From the NCBI GenBank assembly GCA_036794395.1, contig DAIRGS010000187.1, forward strand, positions 1 to 13,609: a DNA stretch of 13,609 bases. The letters are read 5' to 3'. How positions within the stretch are numbered: the stretch's first letter is position 1; each line of letters begins with the position of its first letter. Below, piece by piece: positions 1-6,994 of this stretch. This stretch comes from DASXMX01 sp036794395. Its GTDB lineage: Bacteria; Planctomycetota; Phycisphaerae; Tepidisphaerales; Tepidisphaeraceae. The notes beneath the pieces are model-generated. The model was not told the DNA's origin. It ran no database searches and saw nothing but the letters and a program-made list of their open reading frames with translations. The position numbers and the translations under genes are program-made.

Positions 1-26
1 GGTTGGGGGTGGGTTGGGTGGGGTCG
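1..26. repeat. G-rich tract with quadruplex potential
   Basis: Four G-runs separated by one or two bases (positions 5-23) fit the G3+N1-7 quadruplex pattern. Bases 5-23 match 17 of 19 bases of the G-rich arm of the palindrome at the right end of the window (13520-13538). It may therefore be the truncated end of another copy of that element, cut by the window edge. Confidence 0.5.
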
Positions 27-38
27 GTTTTCTCCAGA

Positions 39-65
39 CGTTGCATTCCGTTGCATTTCGTTGCA
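39..65. repeat. Decamer tandem repeat, about 2.7 copies
   Basis: Three successive units of the form CGTTGCATTY (period 10; the third is cut short) are readable directly. The array lies just before the GTTGCGR heptamers and shares their 'gttgc' core, so the two may be related. No coding role is seen. Confidence 0.6.
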
Positions 66-76
66 GTTTTAAGAAA

Positions 77-125
77 GTTGCTAGTTGCGGGTTGCGGGTT
101 GCGAGTTGCGAGTTGTGAGTTGCGA
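77..125. repeat. Heptamer array GTTGCGR, 7 copies
   Basis: Seven consecutive 7-bp units: gttgcta, gttgcgg (x2), gttgcga (x2), gttgtga, gttgcga. Heptamer short-sequence repeats of this kind occur in intergenic DNA of several bacterial phyla. The window holds two further heptamer arrays of different sequence (11858-11885 and 12418-12445). Confidence 0.85.
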
Positions 126-160
126 GCACGACGGCTGTAAGTCGTTATTTTGAGTGATGG

Positions 161-558
161 GGCTGGCGCGCTGATGGGTTTTTGGGGGTGCGGCTAAGGC
201 GTGTATTTGTGGGCGGTTATGGTGGTGTGCAAAATCGGGCAGCGCGCGAGGATGATTGGAGGGCTGCGCGCTGATGGTTTTTGGGGGTGCGGCTAAGGCA
301 TGCATTCGTGGGCGGTTATGGTGGGGTGCAAAATCGGGCAGCGCGCGAGGATGATTGGAGGGCTGCGCGCTGATGGTTTTTGGGGGTGCGGCTAAGGCTT
401 GCATTCGCGGGCGGTTATGGTGGTGTGGAAAATCGGGCAGCGCGCGAGGGTGAGCGGAGGGCTGCGCGCTGATGGTTTTTGGGGGTGCGGCTAAGGTTTG
501 CCGTGTCAGGGGGTTATGGGAGTGGCGGAAAATGGGCAGCGCGCGAGGGTGCTCGAAA
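161..558. repeat. Tandem repeat, four units of ~99 bp
   Basis: Units begin near 161, 262, 361 and 460, each at 'ggctg[g]cgcgctgatgg', and run through 'tttttgggggtgcggctaagg', 'gggcggttatgg' and 'gggcagcgcgcgag'. The first unit is 101 bp and the next two are 99 bp; the last decays at its end. Each unit carries CAGCGCGC, and GCGCGCTG follows at the start of the next unit, so small GC-rich hairpins can form at unit junctions. The unit is 33 codons long, which leaves a proline-rich reading frame open on the minus strand. That frame overlaps the hsdR remnant and is probably not a gene. Confidence 0.85.
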
Positions 559-687
559 AATGTGTGAAAACAGGTGAGGTTGGGGTGAAAATGGACGGGG
601 TTGATTTGGGTTGCCATAATGCCGGCGACATTCCTGGGATTTTGAAGGGGTGGTCGTTGAACACAGTTAAATAATCCGAAGGTCGCA

Positions 688-981
688 ATGAGTTCGCCCG
701 AACGCCAACTTGAAGACGAGCTTATTAAAAAGCTTGGTGACTTGAAGTATGAGTATCGGGCGGACATTCGGGACCGCGATGGTCTGCACACAAACTTCAG
801 GCAGAAGTTCGAAGCGCTCAATCATGTCCGCCTGACCGACGGGGAGTTCCAGCGTCTTCTGGATGGAATCGTTGCTCCGGATGTGTTTGCCGCGGCTCGC
901 ATGCTGCGCGAGATCAACAGCTTTACGCCCACGGTCCTTTGCTTCGCTGGTCAATCCACTAAGGATATGATGGCATGTTGA
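688..981 (+). pseudogene. hsdR: Truncated type I restriction subunit HsdR (N-terminal ~80 residues)
   Basis: Residues 1 to about 80 read as the amino end of a type I restriction endonuclease R subunit: ERQLEDELIKKLGDLKY, FRQKFEALNHVRLTDGEFQ, then TPDVF-like and LREINSFT segments typical of that family. The normal protein is roughly 1000 residues and would continue with the PD-(D/E)XK nuclease core and the helicase. Here homology stops after LREINSFT (about base 926) and 18 unrelated residues lead to a stop at 979-981. No continuation was found in the other two frames. The start is the ATG at 688, preceded by GAAGG at a normal spacing. The stop overlaps the start of the next gene (ATGTTGA), so leftover hsdR translation could feed into the methylase operon. 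It cannot act as an HsdR; a small retained function cannot be excluded. Confidence 0.85.
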
Positions 982-1643
982 TGTCACACTCGGTCAGAAA
1001 TCGTCAGCGCGTCGTCGACCACGGCGAAGTGTTCAGTCCGCCCGGCCTCGTCAATGACATGCTCGACCTCGTCGCACATGAGTGCGAGCGGATCGATTCC
1101 CGATTCCTGGAACCGGCATGCGGCAATGGCAACTTTCTTGCCGAAGTTCTTCGCCGCAAACTCATGTCGGTTGACAAGCAGAACGGCAAGAACCGTCAGC
1201 GCTGGGAGCGGGACGCCGTTCTGGCGGTATGCAGCCTTTACGGCGTCGATCTGCTCGCCGACAACGTGGCCGAATGTCGCCATCGGCTGCTTCAGGTCGT
1301 CGGCGCGGCCCACAGTGAACGGTTCAAAGAAGCGTTACCCGAGGAAGCCGCTCGCGCGCTTGAATTCATCCTCTCGCGCAACATTCTTCAGGGGGATGCA
1401 CTCTCACTCCGATCGACCGACGGCTCGCCGATCGTATTCAGCGAGTGGTCGCCCCTGAACGGCTCGCAGCTCAAGCGGCGCGACTTCGTGTACGAGCATC
1501 TGCTGGACCATGCTCACGTCGCGAACATGCCGCTATTCAGCGACTTGGGGAAAGACGTTTACGTGCCTAAACCCGTCCGTGAGTTTCCGCCAATTCATTA
1601 CCTGAAAGTCCCTGACGCAGAGGCGACGGTTGAACGGCCATAA
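975..1643 (+). CDS. Small methyltransferase-like subunit of a restriction-modification system
   Basis: A 222-residue protein with the front half of a gamma-class amino-methyltransferase fold. Residues 13-23 (VVDHGEVFSPP) match motif X, 44-54 (FLEPACGNGNF) are the SAM-binding motif I, 89-98 (YGVDLLADNV) the motif II strand, and 139-143 (QGDAL) motif III. The catalytic N/D-P-P-Y/F motif IV is absent; FSEWSP (155-160) lies roughly where it would be. I recall similar ~200-residue proteins beside Eco57I-type methylases, so this is probably a natural accessory subunit and not a broken gene. The ATG at 975 is favoured over 981 because AAGGA (961-965) precedes it by nine bases. It overlaps the hsdR remnant upstream and the next methylase by 14 bases, implying coupled expression. 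Its role is inferred: SAM binding or structural support for the downstream methylase. Confidence 0.8.
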   Translation: MLMSHSVRNRQRVVDHGEVFSPPGLVNDMLDLVAHECERIDSRFLEPACGNGNFLAEVLRRKLMSVDKQNGKNRQRWERDAVLAVCSLYGVDLLADNVAECRHRLLQVVGAAHSERFKEALPEEAARALEFILSRNILQGDALSLRSTDGSPIVFSEWSPLNGSQLKRRDFVYEHLLDHAHVANMPLFSDLGKDVYVPKPVREFPPIHYLKVPDAEATVERP

Positions 1644-3222
1644 CCCCGACATCCTCACCTGCCTGGCCAACCTCAGCGCCGACGAGGTCTTCACTCCGCC
1701 GAAGTTCGCGTCGGCCATGCTCGACATCCTGCCGCAGGATTTGTTTCGCTCGCCCGAAACAACGTTCCTCGACCCTGTCTGCAAATCCGGGGTGTTCCTC
1801 CGCGAGATCGCGCGCCGATTGAACCAAGGCCTTAAGAGTGAGATGCCCGACGAGCAGACCCGTATCGATCACATTCTGACCAAGCAAGTTTTCGGCCTGG
1901 CCATCACAGAACTGACAAGCCTCATCAGTCGCCGCTCGGTCTATTGCTCGAAGAAGGCGGACGGCAAGTTCAGCATCGCGACCGCGTTCACCCGGCCGGA
2001 CGGCAACATCCGCTTGCCCAAGACCAGCCACACATGGACCAGCGCCGGCCGCTGCGCGTTCTGCGGGGCCAGCAAAGGCGAATACGATCGAGACGCATCG
2101 CTCGAAGAATACGCCTACCCCTTCATCCATGGCGTCGATCCGAGAAAGGTATTCAACGTGAAATTTGATGTCATCGTGGGGAATCCGCCATATCAGTTGA
2201 GTGACGGGGGCTTCGGGCGAAGTTCGTCGCCGATTTACCACCAGTTTGTCGAGCAAGCGAAGAAACTTGAGCCGCGTTTTCTCTCGCTCGTGATCCCTTC
2301 GCGATGGTTCGCAGGTGGCAAGGGTTTGGACGAGTTTCGAGAATCAATGCTTACGGACGACCGCATGCGCGTGCTCGTCGACTACCTCACTGCCTCAGAT
2401 GTTTTCGGCGGTATCGGCCTCAAAGGCGGGGTCTGCTACTTCCTGTGGAATCGCGATGATCGGGGGCTCTGCAGCGTTTCAACCCATTTCGGAGACTGGC
2501 CGGTCACGACGAGCAACCGATGCCTCCTTGAAGATGGCGCGGACGTCTTTATCCGCTTCAATGAAGGGGTTTCGGTACTCAAGAAGGTTATCCGTCTTGA
2601 GAGGGGCAATTCGAAACCTTTGTCTTTGCCGGATGATAAACGCTTCGACAGATTGGTGAGTTCGAGAAAGCCATTTGGACTGGTGACGACTTTCAGAGGC
2701 AAGCCAACGAGAGACAACGACGACTTACTTGTCTATCGAAATGGAGGGATGGGGTACACGCCTAGAAGTTCCATTAGGCTTGGTGCGGACCTCATCGACA
2801 AGTGGAAGATCTATGTTGGCCGCGCAGGCCCGGGAACTGGCAATCGAGACACCTACCCTCACAAGATCATCAGCACGCCGTTCCTCGGAGAACCCGGCAG
2901 TGTCTCTTCAGAAACGTATCTCTGTGTCGGGCCGTTCGAAACTGAAAGCCAAGCCGAAAGCGCGCTGTCTTATCTCTCCTGTCGTCTCACGCGTTTTCTG
3001 ATTCTCTTGCACAAGCCCGCGCAGGGCACAACTCGCCAGGTTTACACGTTTGTCCCGACCCAACAGTGGACAAAGAAATGGACGGACGACGACCTCTACG
3101 AGAGGTATGCGCTCACCCGAAGTGAGATCGCCTTCATTGAGAAGATCATCCGCCCGATGGACTTAACCGGCAATGCGCTCGACGAAGTCATCCCCGAAGT
3201 CGATGACGACGAAGACGAGTGA
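1630..3222 (+). CDS. Eco57I-type N6-adenine DNA methyltransferase
   Basis: A 530-residue protein expected to transfer a methyl group from SAM to adenine in a specific DNA site. VFTPP (20-24) is motif X, LDPVCKSGVF (47-56) is motif I in the lysine-containing form seen in this subfamily, and VIVGNPPY (181-188) is the catalytic motif IV. Cys106, His134 and Cys142-x2-Cys145 lie between motifs I and IV and look like a zinc site. The rest (about 200-530) would hold target recognition; the last residues are very acidic (EVDDDEDE). The start appears to be TTG at 1630, overlapping the upstream gene by 14 bases and preceded by an AGAGG-like site; no in-frame ATG lies before the conserved N-terminus. 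The helicase gene begins 12 bases after the stop, consistent with one modification-restriction operon. Function is fairly sure, sequence specificity unknown. Confidence 0.88.
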   Translation: MNGHNPDILTCLANLSADEVFTPPKFASAMLDILPQDLFRSPETTFLDPVCKSGVFLREIARRLNQGLKSEMPDEQTRIDHILTKQVFGLAITELTSLISRRSVYCSKKADGKFSIATAFTRPDGNIRLPKTSHTWTSAGRCAFCGASKGEYDRDASLEEYAYPFIHGVDPRKVFNVKFDVIVGNPPYQLSDGGFGRSSSPIYHQFVEQAKKLEPRFLSLVIPSRWFAGGKGLDEFRESMLTDDRMRVLVDYLTASDVFGGIGLKGGVCYFLWNRDDRGLCSVSTHFGDWPVTTSNRCLLEDGADVFIRFNEGVSVLKKVIRLERGNSKPLSLPDDKRFDRLVSSRKPFGLVTTFRGKPTRDNDDLLVYRNGGMGYTPRSSIRLGADLIDKWKIYVGRAGPGTGNRDTYPHKIISTPFLGEPGSVSSETYLCVGPFETESQAESALSYLSCRLTRFLILLHKPAQGTTRQVYTFVPTQQWTKKWTDDDLYERYALTRSEIAFIEKIIRPMDLTGNALDEVIPEVDDDEDE

Positions 3223-3234
3223 GAGGTCTGATTC

Positions 3235-5910
3235 ATGCCAATTGACGAGTTCTTCCCCACTCGCCCGGCCGCGGCGCCGACGATTTACGCCTTCGCCAGC
3301 ACGCACCCCGATCACGCTGGGTTGCTCAAGGTGGGTTACACCGAGCGCATGGCGGCGGATCGGATTGCTGAGCAGTGGCCCGGCGGGTTGAAGGCGTATC
3401 GGATCGAGTTGATCGAGTCGGCGATGCGGCCGGACGGGACGAGCTTTACCGATCACGACATTCACCGGTATCTGCGGGCACGCGGGCATAAGAACACGAC
3501 GCACGAATGGTTCAAATGCACGGCCGACGACGTGAAGGCGGCGATCGTCGCGGTGCGCGAGCGCCGTGCAAACGTGGAAGACCGAACGCAGACGTTTGGC
3601 CTGCGTCCCGAGCAGCAGGAGGCCATCGACATGACGGCCGACTATTTCAAACGGGCGAAGAAGGAGACGCCCAAGCGCGCGCCGCACTTTCTCTGGAACG
3701 CGAAGATGCGCTTCGGGAAGACGTTCGCATCGTATCAACTGGCGAAGAAGATGGGCTGGAAGAAGGTGCTGGTGCTGACTTTCAAGCCGGTGGTGAAGCA
3801 CGCGTGGTCGGACGATCTGAACCGGCACGTGGACTTTGAAGGCTGGCAGTTCATCTCGCGAGACACCGAACTGACCTACGAAGCCGCTGACAAGAAGAAG
3901 CCGATCGTCTGCTTCGGCAGCTTTCAGGATTATCTTCAGCGCACGAAGAACGGCGCGATCAAGGCGAAGAATGAGTGGGTTCACGAGACGAAGTGGGATT
4001 GCGTGATTCTGGACGAGTACCACTATGGCGCGTGGCGCGAGAACGCCAAGGGGCTTTTCGGCGCGGATGAGGATGAGGAAGGCGAGGTCGACGCGCAAGT
4101 GACCGAGGATGAAAAGGCGTTCGACGAATCGATTCTGCCCATTGAAACCGGCGCGTACCTGTATCTTTCGGGGACGCCGTTCCGGGCGCTGGCATCCGGC
4201 GAGTTTATCGAAGAACAGATTTACAACTGGACCTACAGCGACGAGCAGCGCGCCAAGCGCGACTGGAAAGGGGCGGACGAGAATCCATATGCGGAGCTGC
4301 CCCGGCTGGTGTTGATGACTTATACGCTGCCGGACGAGATTCGGCAGGTGGCAGAACAAGGCGAGTTTAATGAATTCGACCTGAACGAATTCTTTCGCGC
4401 GGAAGGCGACGAAGACGAGGCGAAGTTTGAGCACGAAGACGAGGTTCAGAAATGGCTGAACCTGATCCGCGGCGCGTACAAGGGAACGACGATCGACGAT
4501 TTGAAGTTGGGGAAAGACAAGCCGCCGCTGCCGTTCTCGGATGCGCGGCTGATGGGCGTGTTGAATCACACCTTCTGGTTTTTGCCGAGCGTGGCGTCGT
4601 GCCATGCGATGGCGAACCTGCTGAAGGCGAAGAACAACGTCTTTTATCACGACTTCAACGTGGTGGTGGCGGCCGGCGCGAAAGCGGGCATCGGCGCGGC
4701 ATCGTTGCCCCCGGTGCTGGAAGCGATGGACGAGCCGCTGAAGAGCAAGTCGATCGCGCTGTCGTGCGGGAAGCTGACGACCGGCGTGACGGTGAGACCG
4801 TGGACCGGCATGTTGATGCTGCGCAAGCTGTCGAGCCCGGAATCGTACTTTCAAGCGGCGTTTCGCGTGCAATCGCCCTGGACGATCAAGGATGAGAATC
4901 TGAAAGACGTGATCTTGAAGCTGGAGTGTTACGTCTTCGATTTCGCGCCGAATCGCGCGTTAAGACAGATCGCAGATTACGGATCACGCCTGTCGACGGA
5001 CGAGACGACGCCGGAGCAGCGCGTGACAGAGCTGGTCGGCTTTCTGCCGGTGCTGGCGTACGACGGGATCAGCATGCGGCGGCTGGATGCGTCGGCGATC
5101 CTGGATATCGCGACGGCGGGCACGAGCGCAACGCTGCTGGCGAAGCGCTGGGAAAGCGTGTTGCTCGTGAACGTGGACGACAGCACGCTGGGCCGGCTGA
5201 TGAACGACCCGAAGGCGATGGAAGCGTTGATGGCGATCGAAGGATTTAGAAATCTGAACGACGATCTGGAAACGATCATCAATCGCTCTGAACAGATCAA
5301 GGACGCCAAGCGACAGATTGCTGACGGTTACGATTTGAATGAGAAAGAGAAACGCGAACTGACCGAGGCGGAGAAAGAGCGAAAGTCGCTGCGCAAGCAG
5401 ATTCAGGAAAAGCTGATCAAATTTGCCGCACGAATTCCGGTGTTCATGTATCTCACGGATTATCGTGAGCAGCGGCTTAAAGACGTCATCACGAAAATCG
5501 AGCCGGCGCTATTCAAGCGCGTCACGGGACTCACTACAGAGGATTTTGAGCGGCTTGTCAGCCTGGGCGTCTTCAACAGCGGGTTGATGAACGACGCTGT
5601 ATGGAAATTTCGTCGTTACGAGGATTCCAGCCTGCGTTACATGGGCGTGAGCCGGCACGCGGGGCTCGACGTTGGTTTGTTTGACACCGCGCTGAGTGAA
5701 GGCGATTTCCAGCGTACTTTTGGCGGCGTAGCCCGTGAAACATCGCCGGACGAACAGCAACCGAAGAAGCAGTACAAGGAGAGCACTATAGCCATCGTGG
5801 CGCGGGCAAAGGCTTTTGCAAAGGAGAAGCAGGCGGAGGGCTGGACGCGGGCGGATTTCGCGGCTGGGCTCAAGAAGATGTTTGAATCCGACACGGGGGA
5901 AGTGGAATAA
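3235..5910 (+). CDS. T5orf172/GIY-YIG-like domain plus SF2 helicase, probable restriction subunit
   Basis: An 891-residue protein. Residues 17-97 resemble the T5orf172 (MUG113) branch of the GIY-YIG nuclease superfamily: IYAF at 17-20 and GLLKVGYT at 29-36. An SF2 helicase core follows: Walker A-like AKMRFGKT (156-163), DEYH box at 260-263, LSGTP motif III (311-315), motif V-like CGKLTTGVTV (511-520) and motif VI-like QAAFRVQSPW (540-549). Residues 276-293 and 390-404 are strongly acidic. The C-terminal 300 residues include a charged, probably helical stretch (about 685-735) and match nothing I know. ATG 3235 has GAGAGG upstream. By domain content and position behind two methylase subunits it is the likely ATP-driven restriction (cleaving) subunit acting on unmodified DNA. 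That role is inference; whether the N-terminal domain cuts or only binds DNA is not evident. Confidence 0.85.
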   Translation: MPIDEFFPTRPAAAPTIYAFASTHPDHAGLLKVGYTERMAADRIAEQWPGGLKAYRIELIESAMRPDGTSFTDHDIHRYLRARGHKNTTHEWFKCTADDVKAAIVAVRERRANVEDRTQTFGLRPEQQEAIDMTADYFKRAKKETPKRAPHFLWNAKMRFGKTFASYQLAKKMGWKKVLVLTFKPVVKHAWSDDLNRHVDFEGWQFISRDTELTYEAADKKKPIVCFGSFQDYLQRTKNGAIKAKNEWVHETKWDCVILDEYHYGAWRENAKGLFGADEDEEGEVDAQVTEDEKAFDESILPIETGAYLYLSGTPFRALASGEFIEEQIYNWTYSDEQRAKRDWKGADENPYAELPRLVLMTYTLPDEIRQVAEQGEFNEFDLNEFFRAEGDEDEAKFEHEDEVQKWLNLIRGAYKGTTIDDLKLGKDKPPLPFSDARLMGVLNHTFWFLPSVASCHAMANLLKAKNNVFYHDFNVVVAAGAKAGIGAASLPPVLEAMDEPLKSKSIALSCGKLTTGVTVRPWTGMLMLRKLSSPESYFQAAFRVQSPWTIKDENLKDVILKLECYVFDFAPNRALRQIADYGSRLSTDETTPEQRVTELVGFLPVLAYDGISMRRLDASAILDIATAGTSATLLAKRWESVLLVNVDDSTLGRLMNDPKAMEALMAIEGFRNLNDDLETIINRSEQIKDAKRQIADGYDLNEKEKRELTEAEKERKSLRKQIQEKLIKFAARIPVFMYLTDYREQRLKDVITKIEPALFKRVTGLTTEDFERLVSLGVFNSGLMNDAVWKFRRYEDSSLRYMGVSRHAGLDVGLFDTALSEGDFQRTFGGVARETSPDEQQPKKQYKESTIAIVARAKAFAKEKQAEGWTRADFAAGLKKMFESDTGEVE

Positions 5911-5922
5911 GGGGGGAGCCGG

Positions 5923-6378
5923 ATGAGCGACGCGGTTCGATATCGGATCGTTCTCGATACGAATGTGATAGTTGGGGCGGGTTCGCGTTGGGTGATGACG
6001 AATCCCCCGGCTGCGCTTCGGGACCACTTTCCGTCGCGCATTGTTTATTGTGTCACTACATCACACGATGGATTGGTTTGTGACGACATCCTGCTCGAGT
6101 ACGCGGAAAAACTGGAAGAGTTCAACCATCCGCCGGAGCGCATCGACCGGTACATCGGGTATCTGGTTGGGGCGTGCGAGGACGTTCGGATCGAGCGTTT
6201 TTATTGTGAACCCCGGCCGGCAGACTTGGACGACACGATCTTCATCCTCTGCGCTATCAATGGGAACGCGCACTTTCTGATCTCAGAGGACAAGCATCTC
6301 CTGGATCTCAGAAACGCGTACGATCCGCCGAAGATTCGCACACGCGAGGAGATGCGTCAGCCGTTGGCGCTTGGGTGA
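5923..6378 (+). CDS. PIN-domain protein, putative toxin (COG1569/PIN_3-like)
   Basis: A 151-residue protein with the PIN-domain acidic set: Asp12 in VLDTNV, Glu59 in DDILLEYAEKL, Asp103/Asp104 in DLDDTIF, and Asp123 in LISEDKHLL. PIN proteins of this class are metal-dependent RNases, usually the toxin of a toxin-antitoxin pair. GGGGGAG lies about five bases before ATG 5923, and the gene begins 12 bases after the helicase stop, so it probably belongs to that operon. No antitoxin-like gene (small DNA-binding protein) adjoins it; the upstream gene is the helicase and the downstream sequence is an hsdM fragment. It may be an orphan toxin, an effector of the restriction system, or a gene whose partner was deleted when the junction at about 6400 formed. 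Confidence 0.8.
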   Translation: MSDAVRYRIVLDTNVIVGAGSRWVMTNPPAALRDHFPSRIVYCVTTSHDGLVCDDILLEYAEKLEEFNHPPERIDRYIGYLVGACEDVRIERFYCEPRPADLDDTIFILCAINGNAHFLISEDKHLLDLRNAYDPPKIRTREEMRQPLALG

Positions 6379-6412
6379 GCTATTCGAAATCGAGTCGGGC
6401 GATAGTCTTCAA

Positions 6413-6647
6413 TTCGAGATCTATCACGGTGACACGCTCACTAACGCGTGGGACTGGTCGCGCGAGAACAATCCCGCGAAAAAGCCGCCGTTCGACGCAG
6501 TAGTGGCCAACTCGCCGTTCAGCGATCGGTGGGAAGCGAAGGACGAGGCGAACACGAAGGCCGGCCGAATCCGAAAGGCTCGATGCGTTGAAGACCCACA
6601 AGAAGGGCCTTATGCAGCAGTTGTTCCCGCCGGCGGAGAAGGGTTGA
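6413..6647 (+). pseudogene. Fused remnant: internal hsdM fragment joined to hsdS C-terminal tail
   Basis: Bases 6413-6547 encode 45 codons matching the intact HsdM of this window (10497-10631) at 40 of 45 residues, from FEIYHGDTL to RWEAKDE. By hand count the DNA agrees at about 113 of 135 bases, with most differences at third positions, so the copy came from a diverged hsdM and not from recent duplication. The methylase motif NPPF reads NSPF here. The sequence then jumps frame: from about 6564 it encodes AESERLDALKTHKKGLMQQL and FPPAEKG and a stop (6645-6647), the characteristic end of type I specificity subunits (HsdS). Everything between, about half of hsdM and nearly all of hsdS, is deleted. 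It begins 35 bases after the PIN gene. No functional product is expected. Confidence 0.85.
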
Positions 6648-6740
6648 TCGATGGGATAGAACGCGGGGGAGGAACTGGAGGGGAGCGCAACTGGATACCT
6701 GATTCGGTTGGGTGCGTGACACATTCGGCGAGCCGTTCGC

Positions 6741-6873
6741 GTGGCACGGGCATCCCTGCCAGTGGTCTTTGGCCCTCGAAGCAGGTGACTCTGGGCGCTG
6801 GCGCGATTGTTGAATCGACCGAAGGCCGATGCCGCGGATTACCGCGGCTCACGGGCTGGAAGCACCGTGCCAC
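6741..6873. mobile_element. Small inverted-repeat element (MITE-like), ~133 bp
   Basis: The ends are GTGGCACGG (6741-6749) and its exact reverse complement CCGTGCCAC (6865-6873). Similarity continues inward for about 24 bases with a few mismatches (GCATCCCTGCCAGTG against GCTTCCAGCCCGTG). The interior holds no credible gene. Elements with GTGGCACGG(GC).. termini are, to my recollection, frequent intergenic repeats in planctomycete genomes. It lies between the type I remnant and the promoter region of the next gene. Target-site duplications were not evident. Confidence 0.6.
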
Positions 6874-6962
6874 CTTACGCCAGAGGGCAGCCGCCGAACT
6901 CGTCACGCACCGGACGCGGTTTGGCCGATGAACACGAAATGGTGTGGCTGCCTGAAGGCGGG

Positions 6963-6968
6963 TACAAT
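6963..6968 (+). promoter_or_regulatory. Possible -10 box for the 6995 gene
   Basis: TACAAT lies 26 bases before the ATG at 6995, and a GGGAG ribosome site follows at about 6981-6985. No good -35 hexamer stands 16-18 bases upstream, so the call is tentative. It would give a leader of about 20 bases. Confidence 0.3.
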
Positions 6969-6994
6969 ATGGAGCTGTGCGGGAGTGGTGAGCG

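Noticed and set aside
161..558. CRISPR array
   Set aside because: The whole 99-bp unit is conserved; there are no short repeats separated by unique spacers, and no cas genes are nearby.
81..821. Minus-strand 246-residue open frame with 33-residue proline-rich repeats
   Set aside because: It is open because the tandem unit is 99 bp (33 codons). It overlaps the hsdR remnant on the other strand, ends in translated heptamers, and shows no protein-like conservation beyond the DNA repeat.
3163..4872. Minus-strand 569-residue open frame opposite the helicase gene
   Set aside because: It is a shadow of GC-rich third positions in the plus-strand helicase, whose motifs are clear. The minus translation is Arg/His/Leu-rich and lacks any domain.
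6371..6931. A 186-residue plus-strand frame as a real gene
   Set aside because: Only its 45-codon hsdM part is meaningful. The frame then leaves hsdS, which continues in another frame, and crosses the inverted-repeat element.
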